From Bathynomus jamesi (lineage: Eukaryota > Arthropoda > Malacostraca > Isopoda > Cirolanidae): a DNA stretch of 64,000 nucleotides. This document shows positions 19,627 through 31,316 of the stretch, one piece after another. The first letter of the stretch is position 1, and each line of letters starts with the position of its first letter. The stretch is from positions 124,001-188,000 of the forward strand of contig JAJOZX010003221.1 of assembly GCA_023014485.1 (NCBI GenBank), given 5' to 3'. The position numbers and the translations under genes are program-made. Under the pieces are notes generated by a model. That model was not told the DNA's origin and ran no database searches. It worked only from the letters and a program-made list of their open reading frames with translations.

Positions 19627-19966
19627 GTGGGCATATCTAAGAAATGTAACATAATATGGGTATGGTTTTCGATTTGGATTTCCTTTCTCACTAGAAACAA
19701 ACTCTGCCATTTTAAGGGTGATATACTACTGCAGCACTATAAATGTTATAGCTTAAATGAAGAGGCTAACCTTCTTATTTACATCTTCGTATTTGCGTCT
19801 TGGCAACTAAGATTTTATTTAGTTGGTTGTTCATTCGAACAATTATAACGTCGAATAATTGCTGCTTCGAACAACTGTTTTTCGAACTATGGTTTTCGAA
19901 CAATTGTGCTCGAACAATTGTGTTCGAACACAATGGCAAAAGATACAAGCATATCCCGTTATTTGA

Positions 19967-20064
<98 letters not shown>

Positions 20065-20085
20065 GTGGGCATATCTAAGAAATGG
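19230..20085. repeat. 410-bp tandem duplication with TTCGAACAATTG clusters
   Basis: Two near-identical units begin at about 19238 and 19648 (AACATAATATGGGTATGG). Each ends in (CT)n(AT)n (19565-19625 and 19973-20062), with the second tract longer. Each holds about eight TTCGAAC/GAACAATT words in 110 bp. The start of the unit (GATTTGGATTTCCTTTCTCA) is also present once more at 19179. Coding frames through it are not considered genes. Confidence 0.9.
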
Positions 20086-20300
20086 AGTCGAGAGAGGTTT
20101 TGTTCAAGCTGTCTAGGAGAAAGGTCATTATGGTCAATCGAGTTGGGCAGATTCTCGGAATTCCTTTCCTCTAGCGGATTGTATTTTGGATAATTTCAAC
20201 TTTTAATTGAATTGTTTCGTAAATTTTCATATTGTTTCAATTTTTTTCGCATGGAATGAGGCTCGTGTGTTTCATAAATTTTCATCTCGATACAACTTAG

Positions 20301-20357
<57 letters not shown>

Positions 20358-20729
20358 GGGTTTGGGGAATGACGATCGTCTGTTTTGAATTGTTTCATAA
20401 ATTTTCATTTCCGTTCGTTTTTCCCCACTGATATTCGAATGTTTATAATGAAAATTGAGTGTGTAAAATTATTTATTTGATAAACAGAATTTAATTGGAT
20501 TCACCCCAACGTCAGACCATTACTTTGGTCTTATATAATTATTTTAGGAGAATTTAATAAACATAATATTAAAGTACATTTCTTTCTCATTAAAATGTTC
20601 AGGGTCACGCGGCCTGTTTTGCTTTTTTTTTTTTTTTTGTTTCACTACAGATTTGTTTGTGGGTACTTCTTTTATTTATTTCTTGTAGTACTTGTGTTAC
20701 CTTATTTCTATACAATAATGTCTTGAAGT
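20086..20729. other. No gene seen; AT-rich with an (AT)n tract
   Basis: (AT)n at 20305-20357 and a T18 run at 20622-20639. TTTCATAAATTTTCAT recurs three times (20217, 20271, 20393). The block at 20446-20500 recurs at 24169-24222. Confidence 0.6.
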
Positions 20730-20784
20730 GCTATTTTTGTACGGATATGGGGAAGGAAATTATAAGCCGTGCTTTTCAGAACAT
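20730..20784 (+). pseudogene. Fragment of Polinton integrase gene (55 bp)
   Basis: Matches 13939-13993 with two or three changes and covers the second catalytic Asp region (CTDMGKE). It is followed by a GAAAAGTTTAACT block that recurs near 21219. Confidence 0.9.
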
Positions 20785-20933
20785 TCGAAAAGTTTAACTA
20801 AGTTTAATGAAGTTCAAGTTAATGTTATATTTGATTCTAATCGTTAAACACTATATACATCTATTGTAAAACCCTATATACATCTATACATCTATAGTGA
20901 AACACTATATATATATATATATAGCTATTTTTG

Positions 20934-21049
20934 TACGGATATGGGGAAGGAATTTATACGCCGTGCTTTTCAGAACATGTTGATAGTTTAATATCAGCTA
21001 TTACACAACCAATTCTATACATAAGGCTTCTTTAGCTGAAAGAGTTCAG
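20934..21049 (+). pseudogene. Fragment of Polinton integrase gene (116 bp)
   Basis: Matches 13939-14066, with small internal deletions that break the frame, and stops at GAGTTCAG. It spans the second Asp and the catalytic Glu region. It is bounded on both sides by (AT)n tracts. Confidence 0.92.
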
Positions 21050-21313
21050 ATATATGTATATATATATATATATATATATGTATCATAAGCTGTTTAAAAG
21101 ACTGTATATATATAATTATAGTATACTTATGTTGAAATAAACTAGTTAACCATAAAATTAATTATTTTCTATTATTAAGTTTTCTATGTTGAATTATGTG
21201 TGGTTAACTATGTTATTTGTTTCGAAAAGTTTAACTTCAAGTTCAATGAAGTCCAAGTTAATGTTAAATTTGCTTCTAAACGTTAAACTAAAATTAAATG
21301 TTATAATATGAAA

Positions 21314-21347
<34 letters not shown>

Positions 21348-21349
21348 TT

Positions 21350-24047
21350 AGGGTGTCCCAATTTTGTTTCTTAACACGACCTGACCACTCGTGTCATGCC
21401 CGGATGTGGTTTGGGCTAAAGCATTGGCTGTGTCATTTTCAACTCGATCAGATGGTATTTAGAGGTCCCGACGTTTGATGACTTTCTTTTGGTTTTCAGA
21501 ATTGATCATTATGGCGTTGACAAGATCAAACATCAAGTTGTGGCTTCTTGAGAGGTCTCCGATAGCAGAGCTGGCTAAATCTCGATTACCAAGTAATATG
21601 GACGTGTTGCTCCTTTTCTTCTACCATCACTGCGACCAAAAGAAGACAGATTCCAACAGTGTCAAGGCTGTAATATCGGCTGTATTAGAAATCTGGGCTA
21701 GAGCCAACTCGAATCTGGCAACAACCTCCGTTCATGCCTCGACTAAACTGAAAGCGTTGGTTCAGAGGTGTCGAAATATGCATAAAAACAAGAACAAGAC
21801 TGGAATGACTTACAATATGCAGCGGAATGTATTCTTGGCTGATATGGAGGATATTTTTGATGTCGCCCGCTCAGACGTTCTGGATCGGGGAGATATCCCT
21901 CTTGAAGACAAGGAATTCCTCATTTCCCAAAGGGCAGATCGACATACGAGTTACATGTTAGGTGAAGATAGAAAATATAATGCAGCCACAAAAAAGACAT
22001 GAAAGGGAAAGAGCTCTTGAGCGGGCACACCGGCGTCAAACGGAGGAGGCTCTAGCTGTAGGAAGAAGAGGCTACCGACAGCAGTTCTAGCACATCTTCA
22101 GCTGACAGTGGAAACGAAGCCGTCACTTGTGGACTTAAACCTTTGAAAGCTCCCAAACATGACAGACTAAAAGAAAGTCTGAGTGATCTTGACCTGGCAG
22201 CAACTTGGGATCGCGAGGGCCTTTCTGTTCGACAGGCAACATCAGCGTTTGCTGCGACTGCAAAATCCCTAGCTCTCGGTCCTGACAGTGTTCCATCAAA
22301 GAGCACGGTTCACCGCTTCCGACAAAAGGCTCGTACAATGATAGGGACCAATGTTATTGGCCACCTCGAGCAGCTTCCACCTCGACTGCAGATCCACTGG
22401 GACACAAAGATACTCACTGACATCGAACAGGAGGGTAAGTCAGTCGATCGGATTGCTGTTGTGGTGACTGGGGATGGTGTGGAAGAGCTATTAGGAGCAC
22501 CGAAAATAATAGACGGCACAGGACAGCAAATGGCAAGCGCAGTCCATCAAGCGCTCACCCTAGTCGGAATTGAGGACAAGATCATAGGCATGGTGTTTGA
22601 CACGACGGCATCAAACACAGGGATAGTGCAAGGTGCTTGTGCGCGTTTGGAAGCGGCATTGGGAAGATCTCTTTTATGGTTTGCTTGCCGTCATCACGTT
22701 CACGAAGTGATTCTCAAGGATGTCTTCGTCGTGTGCCTAGGAACACCACCAAGTCCTCAAATCCCACTTTTCAGGAGATTCAAGGAGGCCTGGCCATCAA
22801 TGAGCCACTGTCAGTTGGATGCATTTGATAAGGACGAGGTGGCTAAAGCCTTCATAAATGACAATGCTTGCCTTTCACAAATGCGACTTGAGGCAATAGA
22901 CTATCTCCGCGATGCCCTAAGAAGTGGTAATCATCCTCGAGAGGATTATGAAGAACTTCTTCGACTGAGCCTCTTGTACCTCGGAGACGACGTAGGACGT
23001 TACAAGCTTCGGCCTCCAGGGGCTTACCATCAGGCCAGATGGATGGCCAAAGCTATTTACTGCCTGAAAATAGCATTACTGCAGTCCCAGTTCTCCGAAC
23101 TTCGTCTCCAAGAACTGCAAGGGGTTCGCCGTATGGCTCTCTTCGTGAGCCTTGTATACGTGCGTCACTGGCACGAGGCTCCCATTGCCATCAAATCTCC
23201 CAAAAATGACGTTAGGCTGTGCAATCTTCTTGTAGGTTACCCTGACAAGGACGTTGGAAACACAGCTTACCAGGCTGTGCTCCATCTGTGGTATATCTCG
23301 GAGGACTTAATCTGTCTTGCACTGTTTGATGACAGAGTTGACGACAATGAAAAGCGTAACATGACGGCTAACCTGAAAAAGCGCCCTGGGAAAGGACTCA
23401 AACGGGTCCAAGGCAAGGGACTGCAAGTGGATGGCCGTTTAAGTCCGTGGGTGACGAGTCGATCCACCACACTCTTCCAGTTTCTCCAAGTTGAGCCCAC
23501 GTTCCTCACCAAAGACCCTGAAACATGGCCTACTGACGAAAACTACCGTCTGGCAAAGAGCCGAGCTGCAGAACTGATGGTGGTCAATGATGCAGCAGAG
23601 CGAGGCATCGCCCTCATTGAGAAATACACAAGCAAACCTCTGTGCCGTGATGAAGAAGACCTCCAGTTCCTCCATCGAACTGTCCACTCACACCGACGGA
23701 ATGTGAGCCGGAAGGGAACAAAAACGGATCTCATGAAACACGTGTTTAGTTAAAATTCATAAATGTGATGCTTTGAAATTGTTGTTTGTGTGTTAATTAA
23801 GATTAAAATACATGTTTATTTTGTATAATCATCTTTGTGATGGAACTTTTGAGAGAAATATTTCAGTTAATTTGCCTTTCAGTTAAGAGGAGAAATAAAG
23901 TGTTCAAAGTTCGGGACCTTTAAATTTCCTTCGATCTCTCTGAAATTTTACAGGAAGACTTCTAATGGGAAACATCAAAAGAGCGCAACACGAGCGGATT
24001 TGTATCCCGAAAAAAGATTTGGCCCCCTATAAGTTTGGGACACCCTA
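21350..24047 (+). mobile_element. 2.7-kb DNA transposon of unrecognised family
   Basis: The termini AGGGTGTCCCAA (21350) and TTGGGACACCCT (to 24047) are perfect 12-bp inverted repeats (13 bp with the flanking T/A). A single transposase-like gene, split by two frameshifts, fills the interior (21511-23753). The target duplication cannot be resolved because both flanks are (AT)n. TA is possible. Confidence 0.82.
21511..23753 (+). pseudogene. Transposase-like protein (hAT-like DDE core?), two frameshifts
   Basis: The first frame (from ATG 21511 to 22002) encodes MALTRSNIKLWLLERSP and an all-helical N-terminal domain. The second (about 22070-23753) encodes the core. Candidate catalytic residues are the Asp in VVVTGDGVEEL, the Asp in GMVFDTTASNTG and the Glu in VNDAAERGIALI. 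A FACRHHVHE motif follows the second Asp, like the CxxH of hAT transposases. Two one-base indels between about 21985 and 22065 separate the frames; otherwise the core is open for 536 codons. Similar long proteins occur, as I recall, as uncharacterised multicopy genes in arthropods and cnidarians. The superfamily assignment is uncertain: the GGGTGTCCCA ends are not typical hAT ends. Confidence 0.65.
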
Positions 24048-24078
<31 letters not shown>

Positions 24079-24229
24079 TATATTTACATATACCTAACAT
24101 AATAATATATATCTAGCAAGAGCAATCCGATCATTGCAAAAAAAAAAACTGGAAAGGTATGCAATTAATAAAGATTGAGTGTGTAAAATTATTTATTTAA
24201 TAAACAGAATTTAATTGGATTAACTACCG
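24048..24229. repeat. (AT)n tract and recurrent 50-bp block
   Basis: (AT)n at 24050-24085. Bases 24169-24222 (ATTGAGTGTGTAAAATTATTT...) repeat 20446-20500 at the other side of the transposon. Confidence 0.8.
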
Positions 24230-25022
24230 TCATATATATATATTGTGTTACACAATGGATGATTAATATATGGATTTCTGGGACACATGGCGCTATCTGG
24301 CAACTGAACACATTGCGCTATCTGGCAACTCAGCCAGAATAGAGGCTTATAAAAGACCGAGAAGCTGATGAAAGAATCATTCAAGCTCGGCTCCCAGCCG
24401 AGCAAGGACCTCTGGTCCTTCTCTTTCAGGCCCTTTGGTAAAACCCCTTAGAGGCCTCTTAGGTTAGGAAAACGAAAATAACTTGGGGGAGAACTCCTCT
24501 CTCTCCTTCAGGTGTCTCTCTCCTACAGGTGTCTCTCTCTCTCTCTCCTTCAGGCGTCTCTCTCTCTCTCTCTCCTTCAGGTGTCTCTCTCTCCTTCAGG
24601 TGTACCCCTCCCCCCTTGGCTCAGTCAACTGGCTGATTCAGCCAACGGGCTGATTCTGGCTGATTAGGAGCCTATAAAACAACGCCTACTCGGCTGAAGT
24701 CTTAATATGCACTTGGCTCCTGCCAGGTGAACACCTCTCCTCCTTTCTCTCCTCCTTTCTCTCTGGCCCTTTGGGGGGAATAGCTTGGGGGAGGCCCCAA
24801 GTTGCATGCCCCTTGCAACCTAGGTTGGCAACAAAGGGCCCTTTGGGGTATTTTTTTATTATTTTTATTTTTTTTGCAACACCCCACCCCCTTTGCAACA
24901 ACCCCCACCCATTTGCAACATCCCAATCCCCTTTGCAACAACCCCATCCCCACTTTGCAACATTGCGTCATCACTTGCAACATTCTTGCACTCTCCCCTT
25001 TTGCGGCTATACTACTGACCTA
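24230..25022 (+). repeat. Dispersed TATA-bearing repeat, copy 1
   Basis: Reads in inverse orientation to 59083-59610, sharing the GGCGCTATCTGGCAACT, CCTATAAAACAACGCCTACTCGGC, GCCAAGTGCA... and GCCCCTTGCAACC blocks. Two TATAAAA boxes (24347 and 24674) each precede an AGCCGAG/CTCGGCT stretch, and the region 24490-24605 is (CT)-rich with GTGTCTCTCTC repeats. It could be an LTR or another Pol II promoter-bearing repeat. No coding sequence is seen. Confidence 0.7.
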
Positions 25023-25049
25023 AACCAGGCATTATTCGATCTAACCCAA

Positions 25050-25051
<2 letters not shown>

Positions 25052-25085
<34 letters not shown>
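25052..25085. repeat. (AAT)n microsatellite
   Basis: About eleven AAT units. Confidence 0.95.
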
Positions 25086-26129
25086 GGACCCCTTACCTGC
25101 TATTAATATCCTGGATTATATAGAGATGCAGCGGCAGTAAGAAACACAAAGACACATGCCTTTCCTTTACAATATGTGACTAATTTTAGCACGAAGAATG
25201 AAATGTTACATTACTGATGAGTTGGAAACGGAAACCTAAAAGTTTAGATTTGCTCCCGATACAGATGATGGGTGTCAAAAATATATAAAATATATTCTTT
25301 TATTTATAAAATACACAAATTATAAAATTTCCACCCACTGTTCATAAATAAACTATTGCCTATCCAATGATATAATATTTATACATATGCGTTGCGTATT
25401 AAGAGGACACCTCCAAACTGGGAATTAACCTAGTAAATAGATTTTAAATAGTGTAGGATATTCTTAGCCTAAGTTATGTAGGCTACTTGGTAGTAGTAAT
25501 AATTATATGTTAATTAGCTGACTTGAGATTGACGTTTTGCAAGATTTTATTGTTATAAAATATAGTTCATGACTTGGATAACCTCGGTAGACCCCAGTGG
25601 CTTCATGTTTTCCAAATGAAATGTAATGTAATGAAATGACTTCAAGTCAGTTGGAGGAAAAGCAAACGTTGATGTAGACCTAACCAAGAGTGGGCCTAAC
25701 TGAATTTTGTTCGTGTTTGACGTCACAAACTCAAGTTGCCGCATTCCTTTGGTCCACAAATCTGTACAAGTCAGCGAAAATGTGATTTCAAGTCACGAAT
25801 TTAACGGACCTATATCCAGTTTCTTTGACAAAACAAAAACAGCGACATTCTAAAAAACTAATTTAATTTAACCAACTAACAATTTGTCGATATAATGGCA
25901 AGTTCACCAGATGTCGTAAGGCGGCCATTTTAACGTCTCACTGACACACAAAGCTAGTATGCTTATTACTTAATACTACAGTTTTAAGTTTATAAGTATA
26001 ACATTGTTCGGTACTGACATTGTTTTTCCCCAAATATACAATATAGGTTATCATGAAATTTTATCATGAAAGATAACTTTAAATCATTTATCTGACTTCG
26101 ATAACATTGTTGATAACCTCATTCCTAAT
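25086..26129. other. Mostly unrecognised; LINE 3'-end fragment at 25440-25640
   Basis: Bases about 25440-25640 match 30135-30325 (TTAGCTGACTTGAGATT; CATGACTTGGATAACCTCG) and end in AATGTAATGTAATGAAATG, so this is the 3' UTR and tail of a LINE. The rest is AT-rich with no gene. Confidence 0.7.
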
Positions 26130-26395
26130 GCATCTTCCTAATTGCAACATTCGAAGTAATCTCTTATAACTGTAGAGGCCTAAGCTTAGGCAATAACAGC
26201 AAACAGAGGCGGATCATAATTGATAAGCTGTTAAAGGATGCTGATATTCTCTGTCTGCAGAAAACATGGCTATGGAAACAGGACTTAAAGGACCTGAATA
26301 GCCTGTCCAGTAACTTTCATGGGATAGGCGAGGCCACCAGAGATAAACAAGATGGTCTCCCTACAGACCACCCACCTGGTGGAGTAGCTATTCTA

Positions 26396-26431
26396 TGAAT
26401 GTTGGGGTATGTTCCCATACCCCAACATTCA
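26396..26431. repeat. Perfect 16-bp palindrome with 4-nt loop
   Basis: TGAATGTTGGGGTATG, loop TTCC, CATACCCCAACATTCA. It sits exactly where LINE endonuclease sequence is missing between GGVAIL and the QVSSIIDEL region. Confidence 0.95.
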
Positions 26432-28398
26432 GGCAGTTGATAATGAAAAAGATTATCTCATTAAATTGGGGCAGGTCAGTAGTATTATTGATGAGTTGGA
26501 TACGACATGTGTAGCTATTATTGGTGACTTTAATGCTAATGTGCTTAATAATAATTTTTTGTTTAGCAACCACTTAAAAGCCTTCTGTGAAGATAATAAC
26601 TTGACCCTTTCATCCATGTATACTATTGTATAGTCTTCCTGGTGATAGCTTTACTTATGTTAGTGATAGTTGACACACCACCACATGGTTGGATCATTGT
26701 ATTTGTACACCTGATGCAAATCAGGCAGTTCTGAAATATGGCAGTTTTGTACTCCTATGCTAGTTCTGACCATGCCCCTATTAATTAAGTTTGACATTAA
26801 TTGTATTCCAATGCAAGCACAGGTAAATGACACACGTAAAGCGAAGTTAGACTGGCTAAAGTTGATGATGAGGGCAAACAACAGTATTGTAATAAGTCTG
26901 ATGTATTGCGTAATATATCTATCCCTAATGATGCTCAGCTTGTCAGGATGTAAACTGTAGAATTCAAACCTATTTGGAATTTAAAGACATGATGAACAAA
27001 TTGTTTCCTCTCTCAATAATGCTAGACTGACTTAAATACTTTTAAGAGAAAAAATTATACATGTAGTCCTGGCTGGAGCAATTATGTGGCTGAACTTCAT
27101 AATCATCCAGAGATGCTTTTTAATGTGGTGTGAACAAGGGAAGCCAAGGCAAGGCCCTGTATTACAACAAAAACAGAGTGCTAATGCCAGGTTCAAGTAT
27201 GCATTAGGGTATATAAAAAATCATGAGGATGAGTTAAGCAGGGATGCTCTGGCTAGAAAGCTTGCCAGTAAGAATCCAAGAAACGTTTGGAAAGAATTAA
27301 AAACAATAAAAATAGTGCAATGTCTCTCCCTGCTAATATTGAAAATGTACAGTAACTGAGACTGAGAATATAGTCAAATTGGAAGGAACACTACAGAGTT
27401 ATTCAACTCTGTACATAAGAACAATAATGTTTAATTGTGATGCTACTTATGGTCCAGATATAAGAGTTAGTGTATTTGAGATTAACACAGGCCAAAAATG
27501 TTTAGATTGTAACAAATCATATGGTATTTGATGTATTTCTGCTGAGCATCTGAAATTTAGTAGTGACAAATTATGCCTCTGTTAGCTTTGTGTTTTACAA
27601 GTTTACTGATACATGGTGCTTTGCCGGATACAATGTTACCGTTGTTTTGGTACCAGTACTAAAGATAAAAAGGGTAAAATCAACAGTAAATATAGCTATA
27701 GGCCAATAGCCTTGGCCAGTATTATGTCTAAGGTGTTTGAATATACTCATTAATAGACTTGAATGTTACCTGTATACTAGTGATAACCAATTTGGTTTCA
27801 AAAAAACAGAGTACTGATATGTGTGTGTATGCCTTGAAGGAAATGGTCTGTAAATACCAAACTCTATATGCTAATGTATTTTTGTTTCCTGGATGCCTCT
27901 GAGGCATTTGATCGTATTAATCATGACAAATTATTCATGAAACTTGTAAATCATAATGTACTTGGTTACTTGGTCCGTATATTAGTATTCTGATATAATC
28001 ACCAGACAATGATTGTAAGATGGGGGTGGGGTTAATTCAGAACCATTCTCTGTGACCAATAGTATCAGGCAGGGAGGGATATTATCCCCCTACTTAGTCA
28101 ATGTTTATATGGATAATCTATGTGTTGTGCTGAACACCTGTAAAATAGGCTGCTATATTGGTGCAATGATTGTTAATTATCTGATGTATGCAGATAATCT
28201 AGTTCTTATTTCCTCATCTGTAAAAGGGCTCAACACACTTTTGAAGGTGTGTGAAAGGTATGGGAAGGATAACGACATAAAATATAATCCTGCTAAAAGT
28301 CATACTATGATTATGAGGACCAAGGCCTACAAATATATAAAATTTCCTGAATTTCAATTGAATGGTATGGTGCTGTCGGAAGTAACCCAGACTAAGTA

Positions 28399-28911
28399 CA
28401 GGTATACCCCGGTTTTCGCAAGCGTTATGTTCCTCAGACTCATTACGAATAACGAAATTGCAAATAACGAATAATTTTTTTCCCATATAAATACATGTTT
28501 TATGGGGGGATACGTTCTGGTGGCCATTTTTCAGAAGCTAAGATACGTTCCCATACGATATCTAAAAGCAAGTATAAAACACAAATACAGACCTGTATTA
28601 GCATAGTAAGTTATGAATAACATCAATAAAAGAATAAACATACCTGTACTGTACTTTTATTTCCTCAAACCACCACCGACTGGGGTCAAACCACCCCCGA
28701 CTCACACTGAAAGTTTCACCACCACTAATCTCACCTTCACCAACGACTTCCTTCCTCACATCTCGCCACAAAGACCGTGCCTTTTCTTGAATAATGGCCT
28801 GCAATACGGCTTGTGAGCTGTGTTTGCGAATAGCGGAATTTGGTGTCAAAAAATATGTTATGTATAAGCGAAGCTCCGAATATCGACGCTATGAATAACG
28901 GGGTATACCTG
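28399..28911. mobile_element. Tigger/pogo-type MITE in the LINE
   Basis: Ends CAGGTATACCCCG and CGGGGTATACCTG with a TA duplication (28397-28398 and 28912-28913) point to the Tc1/mariner group. The minus-strand interior (28849-28598) encodes a short degraded peptide with FSVSRGWFD, which resembles the CENP-B-type DNA-binding domain of Tigger transposases. Much of the transposase is missing. Confidence 0.78.
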
Positions 28912-29549
28912 TATCTTGGCCACATACAGTACTAACTGATAATCTTTCAGATGACTGTGATATTCTAAGGCAATGTAGGCAATTACATGCTCAGGGAAAT
29001 ACTTTGGTTAGAAAATTTCATATGTGTACATTAGATGTTAAGTTGATTTTGTTCAAAACTTTTTGGTACTCCATGTATACAACTCATTTGTGGTAGAACT
29101 ACAGGATATATAATTTGAGGAAATTATATGTTGCATATAATAATAAGTTTAGGAGTTTATTAAGAACTCCAAGATTTATAAATGGTGCTCTTTGTGGTGT
29201 CAGTATGCTGTTTGTAGTCAATAAGGTGCCTAACTGTGCCAGTGTCATTCGCAATTTTGTATTTAGATTTATCACTAGGCTCGGTGAGTCAGTCAATAAG
29301 CCATGGTTAGTGGACTGGTCTCGGATATATTTTTTAAATCTCAAATCTGGAAGCATTGGTGTTGGCAATTGTATGTTCATTATGCACGGGGATTCACTGG
29401 CCTACTTAGTCAGTGCTCCAGACAACTATCTCTTAATCTTCTATGGACTTCTTTTATAATGTTTGTACCTGTTGAGTCTGAAATAAAGTTTGTTTGTTTG
29501 TTTGTGATAACCTCATTATTTTCGCAGAAATAATGAAAACTTTAGTAAT

Positions 29550-30330
29550 GCGATGCAAGGAAACTGGTTAGAGAATGTTAGACAGGAAAAGATCTTTTCG
29601 TTATGGTTAGTAGTGATCTAAATTTTTTTAAGCAGTGCTTAAGAGGCTAGAAATAAGACAAATAAAATGCTGGTATTAGTAAGAAGAATGTTAGTTACAA
29701 GAGTAAAGAAGTCATCTGTAAATTATATAATTCTTATGTTAGGCCTCACTTAGAATACTGCATTCAGGTTTGGTCCCCTCACCTCAGACATGATATTGAT
29801 ATGCTTGAATGCTTGAAGGTGTGCAACGTAGGGCAACCAAACTTATCCCTAATCTAAGAAGATTGGAATACAGGGAAAAATTAAAGGAACTAGGTATGTT
29901 TAGTTTTGAAAGACGTTGTAAGTAACTTTTTCTTATTAGAGTCTAATGGAAAACTCTAGGACATAAGAAAATTAGAAAACAGACTTGTAGACTGGATCTG
30001 CGAAAATACTTTTTCAGTCATAAAGCAGTAGATTTTTTGAATGACTTGCCATATGATGTGGTAAATAGTAGCTCATTAGTTAGTTTAAAAAAAAAATTGG
30101 AAACTTTTATGAATGAAAGGGAGGGTTTGTAGATTGTAAATAGTGTATATTCTTAGTTTAAGTTATTTAGGCTACTTTGGTACCTCTGATAGTTGTACGA
30201 GTATGTTAATTTGCTGACTTGAGATTCACATTTTGCTCAATTTCATTAGAGAATATAGCTCATGACTTGGATAACCTCGATAGGCACCAGTGGTTTCATG
30301 TTTTCAAAATGAAATGTAATGTAAAGTGGC
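29550..30330 (+). pseudogene. LINE RT C-terminus and 3' UTR, decayed
   Basis: Around 29730-29930 the sequence reads LGLT...NTAFR..., ATKLIPNLRRLEYREKLKELGMFSFERR, the end-of-RT block typical of CR1/Jockey-type LINEs. The frame is broken in several places. The 3' UTR (30130-30325) matches 25440-25640 and ends in AATGTAATG repeats. Confidence 0.7.
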
Positions 30331-30576
30331 TCAAGTGGGTTCATGTTGTCCAAATGTAATGTTCGCAGTTACACATTGAATTTTATGAAGTGGCAGTTAT
30401 TACAATAAGTCCTAACTTACTGTAGTTTGAATAATATGCTTTTGGACAAATCACATCATCATCCTTAAACCTCATACCAACAAATCGAAAGGACGAAATA
30501 GCGATTTTTGCGTGTTTCCAAAAAGTCATACATTTTTTTCTAACTTCTCTTTCAAATATTTTGGTGAGGTGAGATG
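30331..30576. other. No gene seen
   Basis: AT-rich spacer between LINE remnants. Confidence 0.4.
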
Positions 30577-31316
30577 TGCAACACTGGCCTACATGTTTTA
30601 ACCTCGGAGTGATCTCCTCCTTTATGTTCGCTCTCTTCAGGATGTTCGGTATTTCTCCCGTATCCAGTGATCGTCTTCATATCCAATATAGGAGCTTAGC
30701 AATTTCATTCTTGCAGTTTTTGATTAGTGTGACATTCCATTTGTCCGCGTCTGCTGCCGAGTGTGTTTTTAGTTTCGCTATAGCTTGTGTGTTATCATCT
30801 GTTGTGAAGTCAAAGTCCTTTATACTTTCCCTTATAATTCTTCTCCCAAGGACACGTTTCCATCGCATATTAGTGTATCAGTTATGGGGATACTGAAAGA
30901 TGATTCACACTGAGCTCTTAATATTTCAGCTAGATACTTCTTTTAGATCAGTGGTTAAAACATTGTTTTCATTCTTCAAAGGCCCGATAGTCGCGTGATT
31001 TTTCATCTTTGCAAAATTCCAGAAGTATTTTGAACTAACCTTTATCGCTTCTATAGCGTCATCTTTCTCTGTATGGTTTTCAATTAGACTATGTATGGCG
31101 CAGTCTATACTCTCTAGTTTATCATTTAACAATTCTCTGATGTTGTTGTCTTTGCAGATTCTTAATTTTACAGTCACTTTTTCTCTTGCGGAACATTTAC
31201 CTCTTTTTCTCTCAAACCTGCTTCTCTTTACTCTTTGTTGTTTACTTGGAACATGTTTTTCTACAAACAACAAAAACAAACAAAACATCTTCATTGCGGA
31301 TCAATCACAATCCATA
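30577..31316 (-). pseudogene. LINE linker and RT start fragment
   Basis: Minus-strand frames read HVPSKQQRVKRSR..., KVSSKYFWNFAKMKN, ATIGPLKNEN and, after a frameshift and stops near 30870-30930, AIAKLKTHSAADADKWNVTLIKNCK. This order (basic linker, FW-type block, GPL, RT entry) is that of a LINE different from the CR1-like copies nearby. No complete domain remains. Confidence 0.65.

Larger units (their letters stand above)
26130..29506 (+). pseudogene. Decayed CR1-like LINE (endonuclease, linker, RT, 3' tail)
   Basis: Endonuclease motifs (SYNCRGLSLGN, ADILCLQKTW, IIGDFNANV, SDHAPI) lie between 26155 and 26790. The linker (KPRQGP; NARFKYALGYIKNHEDELS) lies at 27125-27360. RT blocks follow (NQFGF at 27788; EAFDRINH near 27900; RQGGILSPYLVNVYMDN at 28063; a degenerate YADN box at 28187; LVLISSSVKGL). 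After a MITE the RT tail resumes at 28914 and runs to about 29460. The 3' end has AATAAA and a (TTTG)n tail at 29479-29503. Frameshifts, deletions and stops are numerous. It belongs to the same family as 5940-6919. Confidence 0.75.

Noticed and set aside
19365..20431. ORFs encoding SLSLSLS and IYIYIY runs
   Set aside because: They are translations of (CT)n and (AT)n microsatellites in a duplicated noncoding unit.
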